The notes under the pieces are model-generated. The model made no database searches. It was not told the origin of the DNA and saw only the letters and a list, made by a program, of their open reading frames with translations. From Orrella marina (GTDB lineage Bacteria > Pseudomonadota > Gammaproteobacteria > Burkholderiales > Burkholderiaceae_B), in contig NZ_CP028901.1 in NCBI RefSeq assembly GCF_003058465.1, positions 806,001 through 870,000 of the forward strand: DNA of 64,000 bases, read 5' to 3'. The position numbers and the translations under genes are program-made. Shown here in pieces: positions 9,541-19,960 of this stretch. Within the stretch, counting starts at the first letter, position 1. Each line of letters opens with the position of its first letter.

Positions 9541-10185
9541 ATGAACTGGAACGACCTAGAGAAACACTTTTCCCCTGCCCGACTGGGGCGCTATCGGGCT
9601 GAAAGAGGTGGCGATGTCGCCAGGGCGGCGACTGACTATTCCAGCAACGTCCTGCTGTCTGAAGCGATGGTGCCGCTACTCAATGTCTTGGAAATCGCCT
9701 TGCGAAACGGCATCCATGCCCGCCTGAGCAGGCTCTATGGCCGGACAGATTGGTGGGAGTCCTGGGTGGGTGATCCGGCCTTTAGATGGCAGAACAAGGA
9801 AGTAGTCAACGCCAAAGCGAAACTGGCCCGAAGGCATGAAGCACAGACCCCAGACAAGGTGCTGGCAGAGTTGACTTTCGGCTTCTGGAGTTCGCTTTTT
9901 AATACGCAGTTTCAGACGGCCCTCTGGAAAGACCTTCGCCTTGTGTTTACTCGTTGCCCGAAACCACAACGGCAACGGCATAACATCTCGGCAGCACTGA
10001 ACCAGATTCGTGACCTACGAAACCGTGTCTTTCATCACGAGCCATTGTTGTGGCTGACACCAACGCTGCTCGATCAGCACGCTGTCGGCGTGACAGTCAT
10101 CAACTGGATTGATCCCCAACTCGGGCAATGGCTGAGTATCCATGATCGCCTACCCTCGACATGGACGGGATGGGTTGCCACTTGA
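9541..10185 (+). CDS. Abi-like HEPN-type protein
   Basis: A 214-residue protein of the Abi_2/Abi-like kind. The conserved HEPN-type R-X4-H motif is visible at residues 160-165 (RNRVFHHEP), a pattern of RNase toxins used in abortive infection and toxin-antitoxin systems. Further conserved blocks are LLNVLEIALRN and ELTFGFWSSLF. It follows the AbiTii gene and ends about 56 bp before the mercury transposon. Ribonuclease activity is inferred from the family only. Confidence 0.7.
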   Translation: MNWNDLEKHFSPARLGRYRAERGGDVARAATDYSSNVLLSEAMVPLLNVLEIALRNGIHARLSRLYGRTDWWESWVGDPAFRWQNKEVVNAKAKLARRHEAQTPDKVLAELTFGFWSSLFNTQFQTALWKDLRLVFTRCPKPQRQRHNISAALNQIRDLRNRVFHHEPLLWLTPTLLDQHAVGVTVINWIDPQLGQWLSIHDRLPSTWTGWVAT

Positions 10186-10199
10186 TAAGCACCCGCGTC

Positions 10200-10219
10200 C
10201 AGAAAACGGTAGTTTTCTG
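10200..10219 (+). terminator. Palindrome after the HEPN gene
   Basis: CAGAAAAC-ggta-GTTTTCTG is a perfect 8-bp dyad 14 bp after the gene. It may act as a weak terminator, or belong to the resident res region that the transposon entered. Confidence 0.4.
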
Positions 10220-10236
10220 AACAGGTTAAGGTGCAC

Positions 10237-10241
10237 ACTTT
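10237..10241. repeat. Left 5-bp target duplication of the mercury transposon
   Basis: ACTTT directly precedes the left inverted repeat and is repeated at 19890-19894 directly after the right one. Confidence 0.9.
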
Positions 10242-10266
10242 TGTCATTTTCAGAAGACGACTGCAC
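10242..10266 (+). repeat. Left terminal inverted repeat
   Basis: The 25-bp end of the transposon on the tniA side; it differs from the right end only at one base (C versus T at position 20). Confidence 0.93.
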
Positions 10267-10384
10267 CAATTGACGGGGCGTAACGCCAGATGTGCAGGCG
10301 ACTCCTGACAACGCAATATCAGAAGTCATCTGCACCAATCTCGACTATGCTCAATACTCGTGTGCACCAAAGCGAGGTGTGAGC

Positions 10385-12067
10385 ATGGCGTCAGACACAT
10401 CATTGATTGCCGAGCAAGGCGTGGCCACCCTGCCCGATGCGGCTTGGGCGCAGGCCCGGCAACGGGCGGAAATCATCGGGCCGCTGGCAGCGCTTGATGT
10501 GGTCGGGCATGAAGCCGCCGATGCCGCTGCTCACGCGCTTGGCCTGTCCAGGCGGCAGGTGTATGTCCTAATCCGCCGTGCCCGGCAAGGTGCTGGGCTT
10601 GTGACGGACCTGGCTCGCAGCCGATCCGGCGGCGGAAAAGGCAAGGGACGCTTGCCGGAATCAGTTGAGCGCATCATCCGCGAGTTGCTGCAAAAGCGCT
10701 TCCTGACCAAGCAGAAGCGTAGCCTGGCAGCGTTCCACCGCGAGGTCGCGCAGGCTTGCAAAGCGCAAAAGCTGCGGGCGCCGGCGCGCAACACCGTGGC
10801 TCTGCGGATCGCCGGCCTCGATCCGCTCAAGGCCACTCGCCGCCGGGAAGGTCAGGATGCGTCCCGCAGCCTGCAAGGTGTCGGTGGTGAGCCTCCCGCC
10901 GTGACCGCGCCACTGGAACAAGTGCAGATTGATCACACGGTCATCGACCTGATCGTGGTGGACGAGCGCGACCGGCAACCGATTGGCCGTCCGTATCTGA
11001 CCATCGCCATCGACGTGTTTACCCGCTGCGTGCTCGGCATGGTCGTCACGCTGGAAGCGCCGTCATCTGTTTCGGTCGGCCTGTGCCTTGTGCATGTCGC
11101 CTGCGACAAGCGTCCCTGGCTGGAGGGTCTGAACATAGAAATGGAGTGGCCGATGAGCGGCAAGCCCAGGCTGCTCTACCTGGACAACGCGGCCGAGTTC
11201 AAGAGCGAAGCGCTACGCCGAGGCTGCGAGCAGCATGGCATCCGGCTTGACTATCGCCCGCTCGGGCAGCCGCACTACGGCGGCATCGTGGAACGGATCA
11301 TCGGCACGGCGATGCAGATGATCCACGACGAATTGCCAGGGACGACCTTCTCCAACCCTGACCAGCGCGGCGACTACGATTCCGAAAACAAGGCCGCCCT
11401 GACGCTGCGTGAGCTGGAGCGCTGGCTCACATTGGCGGTCGGCACCTACCACGGCTCCGTGCACAACGGCCTGCTCCAGCCGCCGGCAGCGCGCTGGGCC
11501 GAAGCTATCGCGCGGACCGGCGTGCCAACCGTCATCACTCGCACCACGGCTTTTCTGGTCGATTTTCTGCCCATCATCCGCCGCACGCTGACCCGCACCG
11601 GCTTCGTCATCGACCACATCCATTACTACGCCGATGCGCTCAAGCCGTGGATAGCTCGGCGCGACCGCTTGCCTGCGTTCCTGATCCGGCGCGACCCGCG
11701 CGACATCAGCCGCATTTGGGTGCTGGAGCCGGAGGGGCAGCACTATCTGGAAATTCCATACCGCACCTTGTCGCACCCGGCTGTCACCCTCTGGGAACAA
11801 CGACAGGCGCTGGCGAAATTGCGGCAGCAAGGGCGCGAACAGGTGGATGAGTCGGCGCTGTTTCGCATGATCGGCCAGATGCGCGAAATCGTGTCCACCG
11901 CGCAGAAAGCTACGCGCAAGGCGCGGCGCGACGCGGATCGACGCCAGCATCTCAAGGCAACGGCAGTTCTTTTCAAAACCACGCCACCACCGGACGCGGA
12001 CATGGCTGACCCGCAGGCAGACAACCAGCCACCTGCCAAACCGTTCGACCAGATTGAGGAGTGGTAG
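10385..12067 (+). CDS. tniA: DDE transposase TniA
   Basis: A 560-residue integrase-like transposase that joins transposon ends to target DNA. The DDE triad is visible as D183 (QIDHT), D267 (YLDNAAEF) and E303 (GGIVERIIG) with the 35-residue D-E spacing. An N-terminal HTH and a C-terminal basic tail are present. ATG 10385 matches the known TniA start; the open frame runs up to 10292, into the end repeats. tniB follows with a GTG start at 12070, 2 bp after the tniA stop. Confidence 0.95.
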   Translation: MASDTSLIAEQGVATLPDAAWAQARQRAEIIGPLAALDVVGHEAADAAAHALGLSRRQVYVLIRRARQGAGLVTDLARSRSGGGKGKGRLPESVERIIRELLQKRFLTKQKRSLAAFHREVAQACKAQKLRAPARNTVALRIAGLDPLKATRRREGQDASRSLQGVGGEPPAVTAPLEQVQIDHTVIDLIVVDERDRQPIGRPYLTIAIDVFTRCVLGMVVTLEAPSSVSVGLCLVHVACDKRPWLEGLNIEMEWPMSGKPRLLYLDNAAEFKSEALRRGCEQHGIRLDYRPLGQPHYGGIVERIIGTAMQMIHDELPGTTFSNPDQRGDYDSENKAALTLRELERWLTLAVGTYHGSVHNGLLQPPAARWAEAIARTGVPTVITRTTAFLVDFLPIIRRTLTRTGFVIDHIHYYADALKPWIARRDRLPAFLIRRDPRDISRIWVLEPEGQHYLEIPYRTLSHPAVTLWEQRQALAKLRQQGREQVDESALFRMIGQMREIVSTAQKATRKARRDADRRQHLKATAVLFKTTPPPDADMADPQADNQPPAKPFDQIEEW

Positions 12068-12069
12068 CC

Positions 12070-12978
12070 GTGGAAGAATATCCCATCATCGACTTGTCCC
12101 ACCTGATGCCGGTGGCCCAGGGCTTGGCCCGTCTTCCGGCGGACGAACGCATCCATCGCCTTCGCGCTGACCGCTGGATCGGCTATCCGCGAGCAGTCGA
12201 GGCGCTGAATCGGCTGGAAGCCCTGTATGCGTGGCCGAACAAACAACGCATGCCCAACCTGCTGTTGGTCGGTCCAACCAACAACGGCAAGTCGATGATC
12301 GTCGAGAAATTCCGCCGCACCCACCCGGCCAGCTCCGACGCCGACCAGGAGCACATTCCGGTACTGGTCGTGCAGATGCCATCCGAACCGTCGGTAATCC
12401 GCTTCTACGTCGCGCTACTTGCCGCGATGGGCGCGCCATTGCGCCCGCGCCCACGGCTGCCGGAAATGGAGCAATTGGCGCTGGCACTGCTACGCAAGGT
12501 CGGCGTGCGCATGCTGGTGATCGACGAATTGCACAACGTCCTGGCCGGCAACAGCGTCAACCGCCGGGAATTCCTCAACCTGCTGCGTTTCCTCGGCAAC
12601 GAGCTGCGCATCCCGCTGGTCGGGGTCGGCACACGCGATGCCTACTTGGCGATCCGCTCGGACGACCAGTTGGAAAACCGCTTCGAGCCGATGATGCTGC
12701 CGGTGTGGGAGGCCAACGACGATTGCTGCTCACTGCTGGCCAGCTTCGCGGCTTCGCTCCCGCTGCGGCGACCCTCGTCGATTGCCACGCTGGATATGGC
12801 CCGCTACCTGCTCACGCGCAGCGAGGGCACCATCGGCGAGCTGGCGCACCTGTTGATGGCGGCGGCCGTCGCTGCCGTGGAGAGCGGTGAGGAAGCGATC
12901 AACCATCGCACGCTCAGCATGGCCGATTACACCGGTCCCAGCGAGCGGCGGCGGCAATTCGAGCGGGAACTGATGTGA
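12070..12978 (+). CDS. tniB: Transposition ATPase TniB
   Basis: An AAA+ target-selection ATPase of the TnsC/MuB type that works with TniA and TniQ. It is 302 residues from GTG 12070, the length usual for this family. The P-loop GPTNNGKS lies at residues 68-75 and Walker B is VIDELHN. GTG 12061 is also in frame but overlaps the tniA stop. The stop overlaps the tniQ start as ATGA, which suggests translational coupling. Confidence 0.93.
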   Translation: MEEYPIIDLSHLMPVAQGLARLPADERIHRLRADRWIGYPRAVEALNRLEALYAWPNKQRMPNLLLVGPTNNGKSMIVEKFRRTHPASSDADQEHIPVLVVQMPSEPSVIRFYVALLAAMGAPLRPRPRLPEMEQLALALLRKVGVRMLVIDELHNVLAGNSVNRREFLNLLRFLGNELRIPLVGVGTRDAYLAIRSDDQLENRFEPMMLPVWEANDDCCSLLASFAASLPLRRPSSIATLDMARYLLTRSEGTIGELAHLLMAAAVAAVESGEEAINHRTLSMADYTGPSERRRQFERELM

Positions 12979-14177
12979 AGCCAGCGCCACACTGGCCACT
13001 GCATCCGGCTCCCAGGGAAGGCGAAGCCTTGTCTTCGTGGCTCAACCGCGTGGCCCTTTGCTATCACATGGAGGTGTCCGAGCTGCTGGAGCACGATCTT
13101 GGTCACGGCCAGGTTGATGACCTGGACACCGCGCCACCACTGGCGCTGCTGGCGATGCTCTCCCAGCGGAGCGGCATCGAGCCGGACCGGCTGCGTTGCA
13201 TGAGTTTCGCCGGCTGGGTGCCTTGGCTACTGGACAGCCTTGATGATCAGATTCCAGACGCATTGGAAACCTATGCGTTCCAGCTCTCGGTGCTGCTGCC
13301 GAAACTCCGCCGTAGGACGCGATCCATCACGAGCTGGCGTGCCTGGCTGCCCAGCCAGCCGATACATCGCGCCTGCCCGCTCTGTCTGAACGACCCGGCA
13401 AACCAAGCCGTACTGCTTGCATGGAAGCTGCCCCTGATGCTGAGCTGCCCGCTGCATGGCTGCTGGCTGGAATCCTATTGGGGCGTGCCTGGGCGGTTTC
13501 TCGGCTGGGAGAACGCCGACACTGCGCCGCGCACCGCCAGCGACGCGATTGCGGTGATGGACCGGCGCACCTGGCAGGCACTGACGACCGGCCATGTGGA
13601 GCTGCCGCGCCGACGCATCCACGCTGGATTGTGGTTTCGGCTACTACGCACGCTGCTCGATGAGCTGAACACCCCGCTTTCGACGTGCGGAACCTGCGCG
13701 GGGTATCTCCGCCAAGTCTGGGAAGGCTGCGGGCATCCGCTGCGTGCTGGGCAAAGTCTGTGGCGACCGTATGAAACCCTGAACCCGGCAGTACGGTTGC
13801 AGATGCTGGAGGCGGCGGCAACGGCAATCAGCTTGATTGAGGTGAGGGATATAAGCCCGCCGGGCGAGCATGCAAAGCTGTTCTGGTCCGAACCCCAAAC
13901 CGGTTTCACCAGTGGCCTGTCGGCGAAAACGCCGAAGCCCGAACCCGTCGATCACTGGCAACGGGCAATCCAGGCCATCGATGAGGCCATCATTGAAGCG
14001 CGGCACGACCCCGAGACGGCACGCTCGCTGTTCGCGTTGGCTTCCTATGGTCGGCGCGACCCCGCTTCCCTGGAACAGTTGCGCGCCACCTTCGCAAAGG
14101 AAGGCATCCCCCGGAATTCCTGTCACATTACGTGCCTGATGGACCCTTTGCATGTCTTAGACAGAATGACGGGTTAA
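12975..14177 (+). CDS. tniQ: Transposition accessory protein TniQ
   Basis: A 400-residue TniQ/TnsD-like protein needed to direct transposition to res-type targets. The N-terminal TniQ domain begins PLHPAPREGEALSSWLNR. Cys/His pairs (CPLCLND, CPLHGCW) suggest a zinc-binding site near residues 135-160, with further cysteines in TCGTCAGY. It overlaps tniB by 4 bp and is followed by the res site and tniR. Confidence 0.92.
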   Translation: MKPAPHWPLHPAPREGEALSSWLNRVALCYHMEVSELLEHDLGHGQVDDLDTAPPLALLAMLSQRSGIEPDRLRCMSFAGWVPWLLDSLDDQIPDALETYAFQLSVLLPKLRRRTRSITSWRAWLPSQPIHRACPLCLNDPANQAVLLAWKLPLMLSCPLHGCWLESYWGVPGRFLGWENADTAPRTASDAIAVMDRRTWQALTTGHVELPRRRIHAGLWFRLLRTLLDELNTPLSTCGTCAGYLRQVWEGCGHPLRAGQSLWRPYETLNPAVRLQMLEAAATAISLIEVRDISPPGEHAKLFWSEPQTGFTSGLSAKTPKPEPVDHWQRAIQAIDEAIIEARHDPETARSLFALASYGRRDPASLEQLRATFAKEGIPRNSCHITCLMDPLHVLDRMTG

Positions 14178-14217
14178 GTGACAAATTTTGACGACCAGAA
14201 CTTTCCGGTGCACACTG

Positions 14218-14245
14218 TCACATAATCGAACGTATATGTGACAGG
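14218..14245. promoter_or_regulatory. res: res site (probable crossover subsite) of the transposon
   Basis: TGTCACATA (14218-14226) is mirrored by TATGTGACA (14237-14245) around a 10-bp core, directly upstream of tniR. Partial half-sites (TGTCACAT, AAGTGACA) occur just to the left and may be the accessory subsites. Cointegrates made by replicative transposition would be resolved here. Confidence 0.75.
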
Positions 14246-14251
14246 TGCAAG

Positions 14252-14866
14252 ATGCTGATTGGCTACATGCGGGTGTCGAAGGCGGACGGCTCCCAAGCAA
14301 CCGATTTGCAGCGCGACGCGCTGATCGCCGCCGATGTCGATCCGGTGCATCTCTACGAAGATCAGGCATCTGGCAAGCGCGAAGACCGCCCCGGCTTGGT
14401 GGCCTGCCTGAAGGCATTGCGGCCGGGAGATACGCTGGTCGTGTGGAAACTGGATCGGCTCGGGCGCGACCTGCGGCATCTAATCAATACCGTGCACGAC
14501 CTGACCGGGCGCGGTATCGGCCTGAAGGTGCTGACCGGGCACGGGGCGGCCATCGACACCACAACCGCCGCCGGCAAACTGGTCTTCGGCATTTTTGCTG
14601 CGCTGGCCGAGTTCGAGCGCGAATTGATCGCCGAGCGCACGATTGCCGGTCTGGCATCGGCGCGGGCACGCGGCCGAAAAGGCGGCCGGCCGTTCAAGAT
14701 GACCGCCGCCAAGCTGCGGCTGGCGATGGCGGCGATGGGGCAGCCTGAAACCAAGGTCGGCGATCTCTGTCAGGAACTCGGCATCACGCGGCAGACGCTC
14801 TACAGACACATTTCCCCAAAAGGCGAATTGCGCCCAGATGGGACGAAACTACTCAACCGTATCTGA
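14252..14866 (+). CDS. tniR: Serine resolvase TniR
   Basis: A 204-residue small serine recombinase. The catalytic serine is S9 in MLIGYMRVSKADG. The conserved DRLGRD and the long E-helix ending EFERELIAERT are present, and the C-terminal HTH is ITRQTLYRHI. It resolves cointegrates at the res site upstream. It converges on urf2, with 10 bp between the genes. Confidence 0.95.
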   Translation: MLIGYMRVSKADGSQATDLQRDALIAADVDPVHLYEDQASGKREDRPGLVACLKALRPGDTLVVWKLDRLGRDLRHLINTVHDLTGRGIGLKVLTGHGAAIDTTTAAGKLVFGIFAALAEFERELIAERTIAGLASARARGRKGGRPFKMTAAKLRLAMAAMGQPETKVGDLCQELGITRQTLYRHISPKGELRPDGTKLLNRI

Positions 14867-14876
14867 GCGGTCGGCA

Positions 14877-15866
14877 TCAACCTGACGGCGGCGAATCGCA
14901 AGTGTTTTGTTCGGCGCTGGTTTCGGTCGCGGCCTTGGCGCGTGCCTGGAAGCGCTGATAGCACTCCAGTCCGCAGAAGTGCTCGACGTACTCCACGCCT
15001 TCCGGGGTAAAGGCGGCATCGAGCGGGATTTCCTTGCAGCACACGCAGCAACTGGTGGCAGTCGGATCATTTGCATTCATGGTGGCACCCCTCCATTGAC
15101 TGACAAAGGCGGCGAATGCCGCCGCCGGCATTGGCTTGGCGAACAGGAAGCCTTGTCCCGTATCGCACGCCGCTTGCCGCAACAGTGCGAGACTGGTCGG
15201 CGTTTCCACGCCCTCGGCCACCACGTCCATGCCCAGCCCGTGCGCAAGCTGAATGACGGAGCGCACGATGGTTCGGTCGCGGTGGTCGTCGGCGAGTCCG
15301 GCGACGAAGGACTGGTCGATCTTGAGCGTAGTAATCGGGCAGCACTTCAGGTGTTGCAGGCAGGAATACCCCGTCCCGAAATCATCGGCGGCGAAGCGCA
15401 CACCGATTTGTCGCAAGGCTTCCAGGGCGGGGAAGATCGCCGGATCACCGAACGCGACCGATTCGGTCAGCTCGATTTCAAGAGACTCGGCGGGCAACTC
15501 GGCGTCAGCCAGCACGCCCTTTACCCATCCGTCGAAATCCGGTCTCACTTGGCTCGCCGAAACATTGACGGCCAGCCGGAACGGTTGCCATGCCAGCATC
15601 CGCCACTCGCGCATCTGGCGGCAGGCTGCGCCCAGCACCCAAGCACCGATTTCAGGCATCAAGCCGGACGATTCGACCAAGGGGAGAAACTGGCCCGGCA
15701 GCAACAAGCCGAGCCTTGGGTGCCGCCAGCGCAACAGGGCTTCCGCACCGACAATCTGGTCACTGCGCAGATCGACTATCGGCTGGTAGTGCAACTCAAG
15801 CTGCCCGCGCACAACCGCCTGCGCCAACTCGGTCGCCGTCCATCCGGCGGGCTGCGAGGTCGTCAT
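14877..15866 (-). CDS. urf2: Urf2: EAL-domain protein with C-terminal DUF3330 Cys-rich tail
   Basis: A 329-residue last gene of the mer operon. Residues about 10-255 form an EAL domain with the key motifs intact: EALLRW, ELTES, DDFGTG, KIDQSF and AEGVET, so cyclic-di-GMP phosphodiesterase activity is possible. The tail (from [10 protein letters not shown]) is a Cys-rich DUF3330 module ([17 protein letters not shown]) suited to metal binding. The tail has its own internal ATG at about 15080 and could also be made separately. The start overlaps the merE stop (ATGA). Its role in mercury resistance is unproven. Confidence 0.85.
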   Translation of the reverse strand: MTTSQPAGWTATELAQAVVRGQLELHYQPIVDLRSDQIVGAEALLRWRHPRLGLLLPGQFLPLVESSGLMPEIGAWVLGAACRQMREWRMLAWQPFRLAVNVSASQVRPDFDGWVKGVLADAELPAESLEIELTESVAFGDPAIFPALEALRQIGVRFAADDFGTGYSCLQHLKCCPITTLKIDQSFVAGLADDHRDRTIVRSVIQLAHGLGMDVVAEGVETPTSLALLRQAACDTGQGFLFAKPMPAAAFAAFVSQWRGATMNANDPTATSCCVCCKEIPLDAAFTPEGVEYVEHFCGLECYQRFQARAKAATETSAEQNTCDSPPSG

Positions 15867-16099
15867 GATCCGCCCCGGAAGGCCCGCAGTAGCCGCGTCA
15901 CGGACAGAGCAAACAAGCCGGTCAGCGTGAGGGCTGCAATACCCCAATGCTCCCCGATGAATGCGCCGGCTGTCGTTCCGGCCAGCACAACGGCGAGAAT
16001 CGGCAAATGACAGGGACAGGTGAGCACGGCCAGCGCGCCCCACAGGTAGCCGGTGAACGGCTTGCGTGTCTTGGTCGGCAGGCGTTCCGGGCCGTTCAT
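15863..16099 (-). CDS. merE: Mercury transport protein MerE
   Basis: A 78-residue inner-membrane protein thought to take up Hg(II) and methylmercury. Two hydrophobic helices are present and the vicinal cysteines are in LTCPCHLP. The start overlaps the merD stop by ATGA and its own stop overlaps urf2, so the three are coupled. Confidence 0.92.
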   Translation of the reverse strand: MNGPERLPTKTRKPFTGYLWGALAVLTCPCHLPILAVVLAGTTAGAFIGEHWGIAALTLTGLFALSVTRLLRAFRGGS

Positions 16100-16461
16100 G
16101 GCAGACTCTCCGCGTGCTGTGCCGGCTCGGTCGGCAGGGTGGCCAACTGCGCTTCCAGATCGGCCAACGCTTCGCGCCGGTGTTCGACGAACTGGCGCAG
16201 CACGGCAAGCTGCGTGGCCGCTTCGCCGCCGTCCGCTGCATCCAGCGCCCGGCACAGCCTCGCCAGCGCATCGAGGCCGATGCCCGCTTCGAAGGCGGAT
16301 CGCACGAAGCACAGACGCTGCAAGGCCGCCTCGTCGAACAGGCCGTAGCCGCCTGGCGTGCACGCCACCGGCCGCAGCAGTCCGCGCAGCAGGTAGTCGC
16401 GCACGATATGCACGCTCACCCCGGCATCAAGGGCCAGCCGGGACACCGTGTAGGCGTTCAT
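16096..16461 (-). CDS. merD: Mercury operon co-regulator MerD
   Basis: A 121-residue MerR-family protein that helps switch the operon off after mercury is removed. The N-terminal HTH is [31 protein letters not shown] (first 20 residues conserved), followed by the dimerisation helix. The start at 16461 sits behind GGAGGTG; an upstream in-frame start at 16482 overlaps merA and is less likely. It lacks the MerR Cys trio. Confidence 0.92.
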   Translation of the reverse strand: MNAYTVSRLALDAGVSVHIVRDYLLRGLLRPVACTPGGYGLFDEAALQRLCFVRSAFEAGIGLDALARLCRALDAADGGEAATQLAVLRQFVEHRREALADLEAQLATLPTEPAQHAESLP

Positions 16462-16478
16462 CGAACACCTCCTTTTTC

Positions 16479-18215
<1,737 letters not shown>

Positions 18216-18578
18216 TCAGCCTTGTTTCGTGGGAAGTTCGCAACCGTCCGGGCCGCAACGGCGATTTGCCGGCGAAACCAAGTCCCAGATCGACACGCCG
18301 ACCATCAGCGCCAGGCCGGTGTATACGAGGTGTGCTGCCCACCAGTTGCCAAGCAGCCAGACAGTTCCGGCGAACACGATGGCTGGCCCGATCATGCCGA
18401 GCAGACTGCGGTGCCATTGGCGATGACTGAGCCAGCCCAATGCGTTCGCCAGCAAAGCCACGACAGCGAACAGCGGCAGCAGCTTGGAGATGAACAATCC
18501 TTCGTATTCCTGTAGAAAGCCCAGGCCGATGGCCGCGCCCAAGCTGGCGATGGCCGGAAAGCACGCGGCGCAACCCAT
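18216..18578 (-). CDS. merC: Mercury transporter MerC, N-terminally shortened
   Basis: The 120-residue frame matches MerC (MGCAACFPAIASLGAAIGLG..., four membrane helices, C-terminal CGPDGCELPTK). Family members are about 140 residues. Here the frame upstream of the first ATG still encodes GALGSVVSA, but it runs into the merP TGA (18624-18626) without an in-frame start codon. The usual first dozen residues and the ribosome site are gone. The first ATG at 18578 has no clear Shine-Dalgarno. The metal-binding CAAC pair is retained. It may be translated poorly, by coupling to merP, or be a pseudogene. Confidence 0.8.
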   Translation of the reverse strand: MGCAACFPAIASLGAAIGLGFLQEYEGLFISKLLPLFAVVALLANALGWLSHRQWHRSLLGMIGPAIVFAGTVWLLGNWWAAHLVYTGLALMVGVSIWDLVSPANRRCGPDGCELPTKQG

Positions 18579-18623
18579 CGCGGAAACAACGCTGCCGAGC
18601 GCCCCAGGTTCGGGTTCAGTGGT

Positions 18624-18923
18624 TCACTGCTTGACGCTGGAGGGATAGCCCGCATCGGTGGTTGCTTTGGTGAGCTTCTGGACGCTGGTCTTGGCATCAT
18701 CGAAAGTGACAACCGCTTCGCGGGTCTCGAAGGTCACGTCAACCTTGCTGACGCCTTCGACCTTGGAAATCGCCTTCTTGACGGTGATCGGGCAGGCGGA
18801 GCAGGTCATGCCCGGTACGGACAGCGTGACGGTCTGAGTGGCGGCCCACACGGGGGCAACAATGGCGGCGAGGGCGAGGGAGGCAAACAGTTTTTTGGCT
18901 TGCGCCGAAACTTGCGTTTTCAT
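18624..18923 (-). CDS. merP: Periplasmic mercury-binding protein MerP
   Basis: Binds Hg(II) in the periplasm and hands it to MerT. The 99-residue precursor has a signal peptide ending PVWAA and the heavy-metal motif GMTCSAC. It has about eight more N-terminal residues (MKTQVSAQ) than the common 91-residue form. It lies 12 bp after merT. Its stop codon lies in the frame of the shortened merC. Confidence 0.94.
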   Translation of the reverse strand: MKTQVSAQAKKLFASLALAAIVAPVWAATQTVTLSVPGMTCSACPITVKKAISKVEGVSKVDVTFETREAVVTFDDAKTSVQKLTKATTDAGYPSSVKQ

Positions 18924-18935
18924 GGTGAACTCCGA

Positions 18936-19286
18936 TCAGTAGAAAAATGGCATGACGTAGGGAAATCCGAGTGCGACCAGGACCAGCACGGCCACGACCC
19001 AGAAAATGAGCTTGTAAGTCGCTCGCACTTGGGGAATCGCGCAGACCTCACCCGGTTTGCAGGCTTGCGTAGGGCGGTAGATGCGCCGCCAGGCGAAGAA
19101 CAACGCCACCAGCGCTGCGCCGATGAAAATCGGGCGATACGGCTCCAGCACGGTCAGGTTGCCGATCCATGCCCCGCTGAAGCCCAAGGCAACCAGAACC
19201 AGCGGCCCGAGGCAGCAGGTCGAGGCGAGGATGGCAGCTAGCCCGCCAGCGAAGAGCGCGCCGCGCCCGTTTTGTGGTTCAGACAT
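18936..19286 (-). CDS. merT: Mercuric ion transporter MerT
   Basis: A 116-residue inner-membrane protein with three hydrophobic helices. The Cys pair in the first helix is STCCLGP and the cytoplasmic pair is CKPGEVC. It carries Hg(II) from MerP to MerA. The start at 19286 follows AAAGGA; the longer upstream frame crosses the operator and is rejected. It is the first gene of the operon, divergent from merR. Confidence 0.95.
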   Translation of the reverse strand: MSEPQNGRGALFAGGLAAILASTCCLGPLVLVALGFSGAWIGNLTVLEPYRPIFIGAALVALFFAWRRIYRPTQACKPGEVCAIPQVRATYKLIFWVVAVLVLVALGFPYVMPFFY

Positions 19287-19321
19287 GCGCTTGTCCTTTC
19301 GAATTTGAATTGGATAGCGTA

Positions 19322-19352
19322 ACCTTACTTCCGTAGTCATGTACGGAGTCAA
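19322..19352 (-). promoter_or_regulatory. merT promoter with overlapping MerR operator
   Basis: On the minus strand -35 TTGACT (19347-19352) and -10 TAAGGT (19322-19327) are separated by the unusual 19-bp spacer typical of MerR-controlled promoters. The dyad TCCGTA-6-TACGGA (19330-19347) lies in the spacer. MerR underwinds this DNA when it binds Hg(II). Confidence 0.93.
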
Positions 19353-19357
19353 GTGGT

Positions 19358-19792
19358 ATGGAAAAGAATTTGGAAAACCTGACCATTGGCGTTTTTGCCA
19401 AGGCGGCCGGGGTCAATGTAGAGACCATCCGGTTCTACCAGCGCAAGGGCTTGTTGCCGGAACCGGACAAGCCTTACGGCAGCATTCGCCGCTATGGCGC
19501 GGCGGATGTAACGCGGGTGCGCTTTGTAAAGTCGGCCCAGCGGCTGGGCTTCAGCCTGGATGAGATTGCCGAGCTGTTGCGGCTCGACGATGGCACCCAC
19601 TGCGAGGAAGCCAGCAGCTTGGCTGAGCACAAGCTCCAAGACGTGCGCGAAAAGATGGCCGACCTGGCGCGCATGGAGGCCGTCCTGTCTAATCTTGTGT
19701 GCGCCTGCCATGCCCGAAAGGGGAATGTTTCGTGCCCGCTGATTGCGTCGCTACAGGGCGAAACAAGCTTGGCAAGGTCGGAGACGCCTTAG
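19358..19792 (+). CDS. merR: Mercury-responsive regulator MerR
   Basis: A 144-residue activator/repressor of the mer operon and of itself. N-terminal winged HTH ([21 protein letters not shown]), dimerisation helix, and the three mercury ligands C82, C117 and C126 are all present. It is divergent from merT and starts 5 bp from the -35 box. It ends 72 bp before the right transposon end. Confidence 0.97.
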   Translation: MEKNLENLTIGVFAKAAGVNVETIRFYQRKGLLPEPDKPYGSIRRYGAADVTRVRFVKSAQRLGFSLDEIAELLRLDDGTHCEEASSLAEHKLQDVREKMADLARMEAVLSNLVCACHARKGNVSCPLIASLQGETSLARSETP

Positions 19793-19864
19793 CGTGCTTT
19801 ATTTTCCGTTTTCTGAAACATCCCCAGCATCAGAAAAGACCGTGCAGCCGACTTTTGACATTGT

Positions 19865-19889
19865 GTGCAATCGTCTTCTGAAAATGACA
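19865..19889 (-). repeat. Right terminal inverted repeat
   Basis: The mer-side end of the transposon, inverse of 10242-10266 with one mismatch. Confidence 0.93.
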
Positions 19890-19894
19890 ACTTT
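19890..19894. repeat. Right 5-bp target duplication
   Basis: ACTTT, identical to 10237-10241. Confidence 0.9.
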
Positions 19895-19960
19895 TCTGTC
19901 GTGAAAGCCACTTTCGAGTGTTAACATAGTCGTCAACTTTTCAATGTTATGGTTGCGTCC

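Noticed and set aside
12231..12890. Open frame of 219 codons within tniB
   Set aside because: Out-of-frame shadow rich in Arg/Gly/Ala, typical of GC-rich coding DNA.
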